Part shown: positions 43,057 through 51,902 of the stretch, piece after piece | Layout of the letters: each line of letters opens with the position of its first letter | How positions within the stretch are numbered: position 1 is the stretch's first letter | Source: RGIG1918 sp964570895 | GTDB taxonomy: Bacteria; Cyanobacteriota; Vampirovibrionia; Gastranaerophilales; Gastranaerophilaceae | Reading direction: 5' to 3' | Assembly: GCA_964570895.1 (NCBI GenBank) | Contig: CAZMZD010000001.1 | Location: 62,001 to 126,000, forward strand | DNA length: 64,000 nt | Program-made: the position numbers and the translations under genes | Notes under the pieces: model-generated | What the model saw: the letters and a program-made list of their open reading frames with translations, nothing else | What the model was told of the DNA's origin: nothing | The model's database searches: none

Positions 43057-44451
43057 TTATATTAATTTTTGAAAATCGTGGTAAAACTCTTCGTTTGAAT
43101 TATATTTTGATTTTGTGATTATGTTTTCGTTGATTCTTTTAAACATACTTTCGTAAAAATCTCTTTTTACTCCGTCTTGCGTTAAAACATAAACCTCTTC
43201 CGGTGCGCAAATTGTTGCCGCAAGCTCAAACATACGCACAATTGCAGGGTTTGCAGCCATAAGTGGTGGGTTAATCAAAATCCATATATTTGAATTTATA
43301 AACGAAGCAAAAGATTCTTCGAAAGTTGCTGAATGAAAATTTGTCGATGTCGTTATGTTTGGGGTAAATGTTCCCGAGCAATTTTCGCACTTGGAAATTA
43401 AAGTACCTTTTTCGAGAAGCACTGTGTCTTTGCATTTGTCGCACTTAAAAAGCCTTGTTAAACCTTGAAGCGGGTAGAAATTCCTGTTTTCTTCTTTTGG
43501 TTTAATTCCAAGCGACGCTAAAATGTCTAAAATCTTGCCGTTTACCGAAGTTGTTGTGAGCGAAATTTTGCCCATATAAAAATATATTGCAGAGAAAAGC
43601 TCATCAACTTTCCCTAAATCACACTCCGCTAAGTTTATAAATGTTTTGAGGGTATCTATTGTTTTTGAAAAGCTTTCGTTTTTGTGAAGCGTGTTGTTTG
43701 TTTCAAGAATTAAATTGTCATCTATATCCGGATTTTTTTCTGCATAAAAAATCGCAATTTCTGTTTCTCTTGTCGGTTTATCTAGCGGTTTTGTTTCGAT
43801 ATTTTTTTCTTCCGCTTTTTCAAATCTTTCTTTTATTTCATCTTGAGTTGCTGGCTGCGCGTATGTTTGGGTGTATGTTTGCGTGAAAGTTTGCTCGTTG
43901 CTCGTTTTTTCACTAACAGGTTCTTCCTCTGCTTGTGTTTGATTTAATTCTTCCTGAAAACTTGTAAGCTCTTCTTTTGGTTTGTAAAAATCGTTCGCGT
44001 AATCATTTTTTACTTCCGCTTGAGGGCTTGAAGGTACATCATCTGCCACTGCTTTTGCGCCAAAAGTTTCTGCGTAATTTTGCTCAATTGTGTGGTTTTG
44101 CGTGTCTTGTCTTAGGTCAACCGTTTCCCCGTTGAATTTGTTTGACGAAGGGAAAATCGAGTCGATAATATCTGAAACAGAGCTTCCTTTTTCTTCTTGC
44201 GGAGTGTCTGTTTGGGCGAGAATTTCTTTTATGGTGGATGTTAAAAGAATTGTTGTATCTTCTTCGAAACTTTGAGTTTCAACATAATCAAGAACTTGCT
44301 TTAATTCATTTTTATATTCAAACTTATGACCTGAATGAAATTTCTCATGCAACTTATACGCGGCAACCTTTAGCTGTTCGCTGCTTCCGTTGTTTAATGC
44401 TGATTCAAGTCTTTTAAGTATTAATGTTTCGCTCTCCCCTTGTGTATACAT
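43057..44451 (-). CDS. Unknown protein with C-terminal zinc ribbon (weakly sirtuin-like)
   Basis: 464 residues. Helical N-terminus (1-85), an acidic/Gln/Thr-rich linker with a tandem TQTYTQTYAQ repeat (about 90-240), helical part, then a Cys4 zinc ribbon C337-x2-C340-x14-C355-x2-C358. After the ribbon, NIWILINPPLMAANPAIVRMFELA resembles the strand and loop that follow the zinc site in sirtuins, but the NAD-binding GAGxS motif expected before it is absent. It lies between pilT and recO, 1 base from recO; a role with the pilus retraction ATPase is conceivable, unproven. Confidence 0.55.
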   Translation of the reverse strand: MYTQGESETLILKRLESALNNGSSEQLKVAAYKLHEKFHSGHKFEYKNELKQVLDYVETQSFEEDTTILLTSTIKEILAQTDTPQEEKGSSVSDIIDSIFPSSNKFNGETVDLRQDTQNHTIEQNYAETFGAKAVADDVPSSPQAEVKNDYANDFYKPKEELTSFQEELNQTQAEEEPVSEKTSNEQTFTQTYTQTYAQPATQDEIKERFEKAEEKNIETKPLDKPTRETEIAIFYAEKNPDIDDNLILETNNTLHKNESFSKTIDTLKTFINLAECDLGKVDELFSAIYFYMGKISLTTTSVNGKILDILASLGIKPKEENRNFYPLQGLTRLFKCDKCKDTVLLEKGTLISKCENCSGTFTPNITTSTNFHSATFEESFASFINSNIWILINPPLMAANPAIVRMFELAATICAPEEVYVLTQDGVKRDFYESMFKRINENIITKSKYNSNEEFYHDFQKLI

Positions 44452-44455
44452 TTCC

Positions 44456-45565
44456 TCACTCCATAAAAGTATCTATATAATTTTTTGCCGTTCCTCTGTA
44501 TGAACCGGATATCATTTGCTGTAATTCAACTTTTTCATCGCTATATTCAAGCGCAATTTCTTCCGTAATTTTGCCTGATTTTAACATATTGTATATTGAG
44601 CTGTTTAAAGTGAACATTTCGTTTGTTTCATTTTTTCTCATCAGCTCATAAATTTCGTCATAATTCTTTTTGTTCATGTAGTCTTTAACGGTTGAAGTAA
44701 CTGTTAAAAGCTCAACCGCAGGAAGCCTTGCGCCATCTGCTGTTGGAATTAATTTTTGCGCAATAACTGCTCTTAGGGAGTTTGCAAGCCTTTCGAGCAT
44801 AAACCCTCTGATTTGCTCGTCAAACAAGTTCACAACTCTGTCTATTGTGTTGATTGCGGAATTTGAGTGAATTGTGCTCAAAACCAAGTGTCCTGTTTCA
44901 GCTGCTGCAAGCGCTGATTCCATTGTGTCTCTATCCCTAATTTCGCCGACAAGGATAATGTCAGGGTCTTGCCTCATCGCGAATTTAACCCCAAGTGCAA
45001 AACTTTCAATATCAACGCCTAATGATTTTTGTGTGATTAGCGATTTTTTATCTCTGAAAATAAATTCGATAGGGTCTTCGATTGTGATTATATGCTTTGC
45101 TTTTTCTCGGTTTATTGTTTCAATGAGTGCCGCAATTGTTGTGGATTTTCCGCTCCCTGTAGGGCCTGTTAAGAAAATAATACCGTTATTTAGTTTGGTT
45201 AGCTTGTTTAAAACAGGCGGAAGCTTTAAGTCGTTTACAAGAAGTGGCTCGTAAGGAATTGTTCTAAGCGTAATTCTTGGGTTTCCAAAATTCAAACTAT
45301 AGTTTGCCCTAAACCTTGATATATTTTCTATTACATAGGTGAAATCCAAGTTTTGACAGCCATAATCGGCATAATGCATGTAAAAATCCCCAGGGGCAAT
45401 TTCTTTTAAAATTTCCGTAATATCTTCATTGGTAATAGGGGGTAAATTGACTTTTATAATAACGCCCGATTTTCTAACAGCCGGCGGTTTTCCAAGTGTT
45501 ATATGAACGTCTGAAATATTCTTTTTTGCAATTTTTAATAAAAAGTCTTTGATATCAAAAGTCAT
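44456..45565 (-). CDS. pilT: Type IV pilus retraction ATPase
   Basis: 369 residues. Typical PilT: N-terminal PAS-like domain (SDVHITLGKPPAVRKSG), Walker A GPTGSGKST, Asp box IITIEDPIEF, Walker B DIILVGEIRDRDT, His box TGHLVLSTIHSNSA, and a C-terminal helical tail longer by a little than in Pseudomonas PilT (344). Depolymerises type IV pili in twitching motility or DNA uptake. No other pil genes occur in the window. GGAGAA precedes the ATG. Confidence 0.93.
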   Translation of the reverse strand: MTFDIKDFLLKIAKKNISDVHITLGKPPAVRKSGVIIKVNLPPITNEDITEILKEIAPGDFYMHYADYGCQNLDFTYVIENISRFRANYSLNFGNPRITLRTIPYEPLLVNDLKLPPVLNKLTKLNNGIIFLTGPTGSGKSTTIAALIETINREKAKHIITIEDPIEFIFRDKKSLITQKSLGVDIESFALGVKFAMRQDPDIILVGEIRDRDTMESALAAAETGHLVLSTIHSNSAINTIDRVVNLFDEQIRGFMLERLANSLRAVIAQKLIPTADGARLPAVELLTVTSTVKDYMNKKNYDEIYELMRKNETNEMFTLNSSIYNMLKSGKITEEIALEYSDEKVELQQMISGSYRGTAKNYIDTFME

Positions 45566-45688
45566 ATAACTATATTCTCCGCATGTTAATTTGTCCCTAT
45601 TATACTAAAATTGTTACAATTACTCAAATATTTTAATAATATCTCAACTTTGCGATATAATAATTGCAAGAGGATTTTGAGGGGATTT

Positions 45689-46906
45689 ATGTTTTTAAAC
45701 ATTTTAATTGCAACATTTGCCTTTAGTTTTGGTTTTTTGATTGCATTTATTTCTTTAAAATCTAAATTTATGCGCGAAATTACGGACTTAAAGGTCGCAA
45801 ACGCTAAGCTTGAAGAAAATGTTTTGCACTCTGAAAGAAACATTAAAACCTCTGATGATATTTTTGCAAAACTTAAAGATGAGTTTAAAAACATTGCAAA
45901 TCAAGCATTAATTGACAATCAAAATCAATTATTAAAACAAAATTCAACCTCTATTGAAGAAAAACTTAAACCGTTAGATGAGGCAATTAAAAGATATCAA
46001 CATGAGGTTGGCGAGTTCAAGCTTTCAAATGCAAAAGACAATTCCTCTCTCAAAACTGAAATTGCGCGCCTTGTTGAAAATACGAAAGAAGCCCAAGAAG
46101 TCACTCGAAATTTGACACTCGCGCTCACTGAAAATCGCAATAAAAAAGGTGAATACGGAGAGGATACTCTTCAAATCCTGCTTGAATCTTGCGGTATGCA
46201 AGAAAATGTGCACTATGTAAAACATTTTCCAACTCATTCTGTTAGTGAAGATGGTGTCTATAAGGCGGTTTATCCTGATTTTGTTCTTAATTTGCCGGAT
46301 AATAAAAATATTGTTATTGACTCAAAATTAAATCTAACCTCTTATCTTCGCTATATTGAGGCTGAAAACCAAGCAGATAAAGACGAACAGCTTAAAAACT
46401 TTAAATCTGATATCAAAAACACAATCAAAGATTTGGCGAAGAAAAATTATGCAACGGCAGAAGGCATTAATTCGCCTGATTTTATCTTTATGTATATTCC
46501 GCTTGAAAGCTCGTTATCTGTTATATACAGTGACAATGCGCTTGTTCATTTTGCGCTCGATAATAATATAATTTTAATTGGTAACATTTCTCTTCTTGCG
46601 ACTTTAAGGCTTGTAAAAATGCTCCTTGCGCAAGAAAAACAAAATAAATCTGCTCTTGAAATTGCAACTTTGGGCGCTTCTTTATATGAAAAATGTTGTG
46701 CTTTTTCGCAGGATTTGCTCAATATCCAAAAGAAATTAAAAGATACTGATAAAGAATTCGGCACTGCCTTAAACAGGTTCACTCGTGGCGAAGACAGCCT
46801 ATTTAAAACAACTGAAAAATTAAAAACGCTCGGAATTACCTCTTCTAAAGAAATTCCTGCTGAATTTTTAGATGAAATTCCGTTTGAGGTTGCGCAAGCA
46901 GAATAA
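45689..46906 (+). CDS. rmuC: RmuC-family DNA recombination protein
   Basis: 405 residues: N-terminal membrane helix (NILIATFAFSFGFLIAFISL), a long coiled coil (about 30-150), then the RmuC nuclease-like domain with NKKGEYGEDTLQ, VYPDFVLNLPDNKNIVIDSKLNL and FIFMYIPLESSL. Family members limit inversion at short inverted repeats. The ATG at 45689 is chosen because GAGGGG lies 8 bases before it and a TATAAT (45656-45661) fits; the upstream in-frame ATG at 45611 precedes that promoter. Confidence 0.9.
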   Translation: MFLNILIATFAFSFGFLIAFISLKSKFMREITDLKVANAKLEENVLHSERNIKTSDDIFAKLKDEFKNIANQALIDNQNQLLKQNSTSIEEKLKPLDEAIKRYQHEVGEFKLSNAKDNSSLKTEIARLVENTKEAQEVTRNLTLALTENRNKKGEYGEDTLQILLESCGMQENVHYVKHFPTHSVSEDGVYKAVYPDFVLNLPDNKNIVIDSKLNLTSYLRYIEAENQADKDEQLKNFKSDIKNTIKDLAKKNYATAEGINSPDFIFMYIPLESSLSVIYSDNALVHFALDNNIILIGNISLLATLRLVKMLLAQEKQNKSALEIATLGASLYEKCCAFSQDLLNIQKKLKDTDKEFGTALNRFTRGEDSLFKTTEKLKTLGITSSKEIPAEFLDEIPFEVAQAE

Positions 46907-46915
46907 GGAGAAAAG

Positions 46916-47311
46916 ATGAAATTTTTACATGGGATGATAAGGGTTAAGGATATTGAAAAATCGCTAAGGTTTTATCAAGATTTTCTTGGCTTAAAGATTG
47001 CAAAAGTGTCTGAACTTGAAGACTGCAAGCTTTATTTTCTTGAAGATGATTTTGGTTCTCGTGCAATTGAGCTTACGGCTAATTTTGAAACTCCTGAAAA
47101 ATACGAGCTTGGCGAGTGTTTTGGGCATTTTGCTTTTGGTGTAAAATCGCTTGATGAAATTGGCGAAAGGCTCAAAGAATTTGGCTATGAGTGGCTTTGG
47201 GAACCTTTTGTTTTAAATCGTGTTAATGAACCGAACAAGAAAACAAAAATTGCTTTCGTTAAAGACCCTGATGGAGTTGAAATTGAATTAATCGAGAAGG
47301 AAAATGTCTGA
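46916..47311 (+). CDS. Glyoxalase/VOC-family protein (lactoylglutathione lyase-like)
   Basis: 131 residues, two VOC beta-alpha-beta-beta-beta modules. FLHGMIRVKDIEKSLRFYQDFLGLK opens the first, GHFAFGVKSLDEIGERLKEFG the second, and VKDPDGVEIELIE closes with the metal-binding Glu. Good overall match to glyoxalase I, which detoxifies methylglyoxal. AAGGAG precedes the ATG; overlaps fliR by 8 bases. Confidence 0.85.
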   Translation: MKFLHGMIRVKDIEKSLRFYQDFLGLKIAKVSELEDCKLYFLEDDFGSRAIELTANFETPEKYELGECFGHFAFGVKSLDEIGERLKEFGYEWLWEPFVLNRVNEPNKKTKIAFVKDPDGVEIELIEKENV

Positions 47312-48086
47312 TTTATTTGCGCTTTATCAACCAAAAAATGTTATAGTTTTTATGCTCGTTTTCACGCGCCTATCAGGCTTGTTTGCTTCTGCGCCTTTTT
47401 TTGCGTCGTTTAGAGTTCCTAATATGATTAAACTTTTTTTGGCGGCGCTTGTTGCATTTTTAATGTTTCCTGCGGTGTTATCTGGAAGCCATTTTGTTTT
47501 TCCGCACACTCTTCCACAGCTTATTTTGTATATTTTAATCGAATTTTTTGTCGGCTTTTTAATCGGGTTTATTTTAAACCTAGTTTTTCAAGCTTTTACA
47601 ATGTCAGGCTCTATTATAAGCATTCAGATGTCGCTTTCAATGTCTGAAATATTAGACCCTGCAACGGGTTCAAGCTCGCCTGTTGTTTCTTCAATTTATA
47701 CATATCTTGCTACCCTTGTCTTTTTTATTATGGGAGCCCATATTTGGATTTTTGAAGCACTGTATTTAAGTTTTCAAAGGATACCAATTTCATCGGTTAA
47801 TTTTTTAACGCCCGAGTTTGTGCAAGCGATTGTTACTATGGCATCAAACGTCTTTCAAATAGCCTTTGCGCTTGTTATGCCAATTTTTGCCGTACTTTTG
47901 GTAACAGACTTGCTGCTTGGTCTTATGGCTAAAATGATGCCACAGATGAATGTGTTTATGATTTCTCTTCCTTTTAAAATTTATTGCGGCTTAACTTTGA
48001 TGGTGTTTTTCTTGCTTGGTTCAACCCGCTATATGGAAGATGTTATAAGAGAGTGTATGAATGCAATAAAAGCTCTTTTTATGTAG
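47304..48086 (+). CDS. fliR: FliR-family export-gate protein
   Basis: 260 residues, six membrane helices. VFMLVFTRLSGLFASAPFFASFRVP is the characteristic first helix of FliR/YscT proteins; GFLIGFILNLVFQAFTMSGSIISIQMSLSMSEILDPATG is the conserved central segment. A component of the flagellar or type III secretion export gate together with FliP and FliQ. Those partners are not in the window, and the neighbours (glyoxalase, small secreted protein) are unrelated. Confidence 0.88.
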   Translation: MSDLFALYQPKNVIVFMLVFTRLSGLFASAPFFASFRVPNMIKLFLAALVAFLMFPAVLSGSHFVFPHTLPQLILYILIEFFVGFLIGFILNLVFQAFTMSGSIISIQMSLSMSEILDPATGSSSPVVSSIYTYLATLVFFIMGAHIWIFEALYLSFQRIPISSVNFLTPEFVQAIVTMASNVFQIAFALVMPIFAVLLVTDLLLGLMAKMMPQMNVFMISLPFKIYCGLTLMVFFLLGSTRYMEDVIRECMNAIKALFM

Positions 48087-48111
48087 ATGTGGCAAGTTTT
48101 TGCGCAGTTAA

Positions 48112-48390
48112 TTAAAAATAGACTTCTTGGTCTAACATTCTTTTGTATGTTTCATACTCGTTGTAGCCCTCTTTTTTAGGGTCAATTCCGTTATTTTTTT
48201 CAAAATTTGTATCTTGGCATTCTTCTTTTAATTCAATAAATTTTTTGCCTTCTTTTTTAAAACCAAAATTTATTTTAATTCCGTCCGCAAGCCCGCATGC
48301 ATTATTTTTATATTGCCCAACACCAACAGCTGAGGCAATTTGCGCTGAGCTAATCAATAAAATTATTCCAACTGCAATAACTTTTTTCAT
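48112..48390 (-). CDS. Small secreted protein
   Basis: 92 residues with a clear signal peptide (VIAVGIILLISSAQIASA). The mature part is charged, with two cysteines (NACGL, EECQD) that could form a disulfide, in keeping with the VKOR-DsbA system of this window. Family not recognised. The start lies 6 bases after an extended -10 (TGG-TAAAAT). Confidence 0.6.
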   Translation of the reverse strand: MKKVIAVGIILLISSAQIASAVGVGQYKNNACGLADGIKINFGFKKEGKKFIELKEECQDTNFEKNNGIDPKKEGYNEYETYKRMLDQEVYF

Positions 48391-48396
48391 ATTTAT

Positions 48397-48405
48397 ATTT
48401 TACCA
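48397..48405 (-). promoter_or_regulatory. Extended -10 of the small secreted protein gene
   Basis: Minus strand TGG-TAAAAT (48405-48397), ending 6 bases before the ATG at 48390. No good -35 or Shine-Dalgarno. Confidence 0.4.
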
Positions 48406-48417
48406 TAACTTTACAAG

Positions 48418-48446
48418 TTGATTGTTTTTTTTGATTGTAGCATAAT
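48418..48446 (+). promoter_or_regulatory. lpxB promoter, leaderless type
   Basis: TTGATT (48418-48423), 17 bases, CATAAT (48441-48446), 6 bases, ATG at 48453. Confidence 0.55.
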
Positions 48447-48452
48447 TGTTTT

Positions 48453-49562
48453 ATGGCAAAAAAGATTTTTATTATTACGGGTGAGTTTTCGGGCGATTTG
48501 CATGCCTCAAATGTAGTTCGCGAATTAAAAAAAATAAATGATGATGTCATAATTGAAGCTGTTGGCGGAAAAAATCTCGAAAACGCGGGTGTAAAGCTTT
48601 TTTCTGGGCATGATAAAATGTCTGCAATGGGAATGAATTTTAAAATAATTCTTAACCATTTTATGCTGGGTAAAAAAATTGTTAATTATTTAAAAAATGA
48701 ATTTAAGCCGGATTTAGTTATTTTAACTGATTATGGCGCGTTTAACCTTGCAATTTCTAAACATCTTAAAAAGGCGGGTTTTAAAATATTCTATTTTATT
48801 CCGCCACAAATTTGGGCTTCAAGAAAATGGCGCTTAAAAACAATCAAAAAAAATATTGATAAAGTAATTACAATTTTTCCGTTTGAAGAAAAATTTTACG
48901 ATGAAGCAGGTGTTAAAAGCGAATATGCTGGGCACCCTTTGATTGGGCAAATGGCTGAAGTTCCAAATAGAGCTGAATTTTTTGCTCGCCATGGGCTTGA
49001 CGAGAACAAAAAACTGATTTCTGTTTTTTCAGGTTCAAGAATGTTTGAAATTAAATTTTTGCTCGATATTTTTGTGAGTGCCGTAAAAATTATTGAACGT
49101 GCGCTTCCTGATGTGCAGTTTGTGTTTTCGCACGCTAAAAGCTTGCCTGATGACGCTTTTTGCGTTCCGTATAAAACTATAAAAGGCGAAAACCAAGAAC
49201 TTCTCGCGCTTTCTGATTTTGCAATTCTTGCAAGCGGAACGGTGGCACTTGAGGCTGCATTATACGAAACACCTATGATTATTGCTTATCGCGGGCCATT
49301 TTTCTTTTATTTAATCTATCTTTTGGTTCGTTCGATAAAACGAGCTTGCCTTGTAAATATTATTTCAAATAAAGATATCGTTCCTGAATTTTTGATGTAT
49401 GATTGTGAAGCGAGCAAAATTGCTTCTAAGGTTATTGAAATTATGCAAAATCCTGAACCAATGAAAGCTGAACTTCGCGAATTTAAAAAATTGATGTCAG
49501 ATAAAAATTGTACAGCAGAAACTGCAAAAATTATAAATAAGGAGTTAATAGAGAATGGCTAA
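48453..49562 (+). CDS. lpxB: Lipid-A-disaccharide synthase
   Basis: Glycosyltransferase (GT19) joining UDP-diacylglucosamine and lipid X in lipid A synthesis, at the inner membrane surface. FIITGEFSGDLHASNVVREL is the family N-terminus (E. coli AGEASGDxxGA), followed by MSAMG, FIPPQIWASRKWR, and the donor site ILASGTVALEAALYETPMII. 369 residues, normal. Shows that the organism makes lipid A. Overlaps the CDP-alcohol transferase gene by 8 bases. Confidence 0.94.
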   Translation: MAKKIFIITGEFSGDLHASNVVRELKKINDDVIIEAVGGKNLENAGVKLFSGHDKMSAMGMNFKIILNHFMLGKKIVNYLKNEFKPDLVILTDYGAFNLAISKHLKKAGFKIFYFIPPQIWASRKWRLKTIKKNIDKVITIFPFEEKFYDEAGVKSEYAGHPLIGQMAEVPNRAEFFARHGLDENKKLISVFSGSRMFEIKFLLDIFVSAVKIIERALPDVQFVFSHAKSLPDDAFCVPYKTIKGENQELLALSDFAILASGTVALEAALYETPMIIAYRGPFFFYLIYLLVRSIKRACLVNIISNKDIVPEFLMYDCEASKIASKVIEIMQNPEPMKAELREFKKLMSDKNCTAETAKIINKELIENG

Positions 49563-50148
49563 TTTTATCACTATTTCAAGAATATTGCTTGCATTTGTTG
49601 CACTTGCATTATTATTCCACCCGACGGAAGCTAATTATTGGCTTGCAATTGTGCTTACAATCCTTGTTATTTGGGGTGATGGGCTTGATGGTTTTGTTGC
49701 AAGGAAATTTAATCTGACTTCAAAACTTGGCGCCGTTCTTGATATTATGGGCGATAGAATTGTTGAGAATGTATATTGGATTGTTTTTTCAGCTCTCGGG
49801 CTTGTGCCTGTTATAATTCCGATCGTGTTCATTACTCGCGGTTTTGTGGTTGATAGTTTGCGCTCTCTTGCGCTTGCAGAAGGCTACACAGCTTTTGGTG
49901 AAAAAACCATGATGCAAAATCCTGTGGCAAAATTCATCGTTGCTTCTCCGTTTTGCAGGTTCACATACGCAATTGTTAAAGCTGTTGCTTTTGTATTGCT
50001 TATTGCGGGCAACCCAAACGCACCAATTGACCCCGTGGTTAAACAAAACATCTTCTTAAGTGGAACAATTTGCGCTTGGATTGCTGTTACATATTGCGTT
50101 CTTCGCGGGCTTCCCGTTGTGTTTGAATCTAAGAGGTTTTTAAAATAA
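49555..50148 (+). CDS. CDP-alcohol phosphatidyltransferase (PgsA-like)
   Basis: 197 residues, multi-spanning. The catalytic signature DGLDGFVARKFNLTSKLGAVLD (D-G-x2-A-R-x8-G-x3-D-x3-D) is complete through GDRIVE. Transfers a phosphatidyl group from CDP-diacylglycerol, most likely to glycerol-3-phosphate. AAGGAG precedes the ATG; middle gene of the lpxB operon, and its stop overlaps the trmL start as TAATG. Confidence 0.88.
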   Translation: MANFITISRILLAFVALALLFHPTEANYWLAIVLTILVIWGDGLDGFVARKFNLTSKLGAVLDIMGDRIVENVYWIVFSALGLVPVIIPIVFITRGFVVDSLRSLALAEGYTAFGEKTMMQNPVAKFIVASPFCRFTYAIVKAVAFVLLIAGNPNAPIDPVVKQNIFLSGTICAWIAVTYCVLRGLPVVFESKRFLK

Positions 50149-50615
50149 TGAAACCTTTTATATCGGTTGTTCTGCATGAACCTGAAATCCCACAGAACGC
50201 AGGTAATATCGCGCGTCTTTGCGCTTGCACAAATGTTAGACTAATTCTTGTCGGAAAACTTGGCTTTTCAATGTCTAATAAATATATGAAGCGCTCCGGA
50301 CTTGATTATTGGGATAAAGTCGAAGTTGTGAAATTTGTTTCTTATGAAGATTTTTTGTGTCACGTACAAGAAACGGGAGGAAACATTTATTATTTCACAA
50401 CTCACGGCACAAAACCGCAATATGATTTTAATTTTAAAGAAGGCGATTATTTTGTTTTTGGCTCTGAATCAAAAGGGCTGCCTGGTTGGATAATGGAGCT
50501 TGATAAAGAGAATCACGTACGCCTTCCGATGTATGGAGATTTGCGCAGTTTGAACCTTTCAAACACGGTCGCAGTTGCTGTTTATGAAGCAATTAGGCAA
50601 ATTAAACCTTTTTAA
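50148..50615 (+). CDS. trmL: tRNA (cytidine/uridine-34 2'-O)-methyltransferase
   Basis: 155-residue minimal SPOUT methyltransferase. VVLHEPEIPQNAGNIARLCACT is the diagnostic N-terminus, with RSGLDYWD, FVFGSESKGLPGWI and the knot-forming RSLNLSNTVAVAVYEA at the C-terminus. Modifies the wobble base of tRNA-Leu. Last gene of the lpxB unit, followed by a terminator. Confidence 0.95.
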   Translation: MKPFISVVLHEPEIPQNAGNIARLCACTNVRLILVGKLGFSMSNKYMKRSGLDYWDKVEVVKFVSYEDFLCHVQETGGNIYYFTTHGTKPQYDFNFKEGDYFVFGSESKGLPGWIMELDKENHVRLPMYGDLRSLNLSNTVAVAVYEAIRQIKPF

Positions 50616-50642
50616 TTAACAGCTAACATTTTGGCGCATACA

Positions 50643-50672
50643 AAAACACCACCTCTTGCGAAGTGGTGTTTT
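50643..50672. terminator. Bidirectional terminator between trmL and oadB
   Basis: AAAACACCAC (50643-50652) and GTGGTGTTTT (50663-50672) form a perfect 10-bp stem with A- and T-tracts on the two sides, placed between convergent operons. Confidence 0.9.
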
Positions 50673-50691
50673 AAAACATCTGCTCAAATGA

Positions 50692-51888
50692 TTAGTGGCA
50701 AAGTGCAAGCAATACGCCGGCTGCAACAGCTGAACCTATAACGCCTGATACGTTCGGGCCCATTGCGTGCATTAATAAGAAGTTTTGTGGGTTTGCTTCT
50801 AAGCCAACTTTGTTCGATACACGAGCTGCCATTGGAACTGCTGATACACCAGCTGAACCGATAAGCGGGTTGATTTTAGTTTTGCTAAATACGTTCATTA
50901 ATTTAGCCATAAGCACACCGCCTGCTGTTGCGAGCGAGAATGCTACGATACCTAAAATCAAGATGAATAATGTTTGAACAGTTAAGAATTGTTCTGCAGA
51001 GAGTTTTGAACCAACTGATAGACCCAAGAAAATGGTTACTATGTTGATAAGTGCATTTTGCATTGTGTCTGAAAGTCTTTCAACAACTCCGCATTCTTTA
51101 CATAAATTACCAAAGCAAAGAGCACCCAAAAGCGGGCAAGCACTTGGCAATAAGATTACGCAAAGTAAAAGAACTAAAATTGGGAATACAATTTTTTCTC
51201 TTTTTGAAACTTCTCTTAATTGTGTCATTTGAATTTTACGTTCAGCTTCAGTTGTGAGCAATTTCATAATTGGTGGCTGAATTACAGGAACTAGCGCCAT
51301 ATATGAATACGCAGCAACTGCGATTGGCCCAAGTAAGTGTGGAGCCAATTTTGTTGTTACATAAATTGATGTTGGACCATCAGCGCCGCCTATGATACCA
51401 ATTGAGGCAGCTTCCGGCATTGTGAAGCCAAATAAGCAATATGCCATAAGAAGCGCGCCAAAGATACCAAATTGCGCTGCACCGCCTAAAAGTGCTGTTT
51501 TAGGGTTTGCAATAAGCGGGCCAAAGTCTGTCATTGCGCCAACGCCCATGAAGATAATCAATGGGAATAAGCCTTTATGAATACCTGCTTCAAATATAAT
51601 CCCCAAGAAGCCTGTCGGGCCTGCAATTGCTTCCCCCGGAAGCATAGGAATGTTTGATAACAAGCCACCAAACGCAATTGGAACGAGCAAAAGCGGCTCA
51701 AATTGCTTTTTAATACCAAGCCATAGTAAGAATAAGCAAATCAAAATCATTATCCATTGCCCGTGAGCTTGGAAAATTTGGTCTGCCCCTTGTAAGTTAG
51801 GGTTGTTGAACGCAGCTTCTGCGCTTTTTTGGAAAAGCACAATACCTGTCGAGTTCCATAGTTCTTGTAAACCGTTTATAATATCCAT
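50692..51888 (-). CDS. oadB: Na+-pumping decarboxylase beta subunit
   Basis: 398 residues, membrane-embedded subunit that couples decarboxylation of carboxybiotin to Na+ export. Starts from an unusual N-terminus (LQELWNSTGI) but then contains the family hallmarks: GVGAMTDFGPLIANPKTALLGGAAQFGIF, IGIIGGADGPTSIY, and the C-terminal NPLIGSAGVSAVPMAARVSNKVG and HAMGPNVSGVIGSAVAAG. GGAGG precedes the ATG. Last gene of birA-oadG-oadA-oadB. Confidence 0.95.
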   Translation of the reverse strand: MDIINGLQELWNSTGIVLFQKSAEAAFNNPNLQGADQIFQAHGQWIMILICLFLLWLGIKKQFEPLLLVPIAFGGLLSNIPMLPGEAIAGPTGFLGIIFEAGIHKGLFPLIIFMGVGAMTDFGPLIANPKTALLGGAAQFGIFGALLMAYCLFGFTMPEAASIGIIGGADGPTSIYVTTKLAPHLLGPIAVAAYSYMALVPVIQPPIMKLLTTEAERKIQMTQLREVSKREKIVFPILVLLLCVILLPSACPLLGALCFGNLCKECGVVERLSDTMQNALINIVTIFLGLSVGSKLSAEQFLTVQTLFILILGIVAFSLATAGGVLMAKLMNVFSKTKINPLIGSAGVSAVPMAARVSNKVGLEANPQNFLLMHAMGPNVSGVIGSAVAAGVLLALCH

Positions 51889-51902
51889 TGTTTACCTCCC
51901 TA

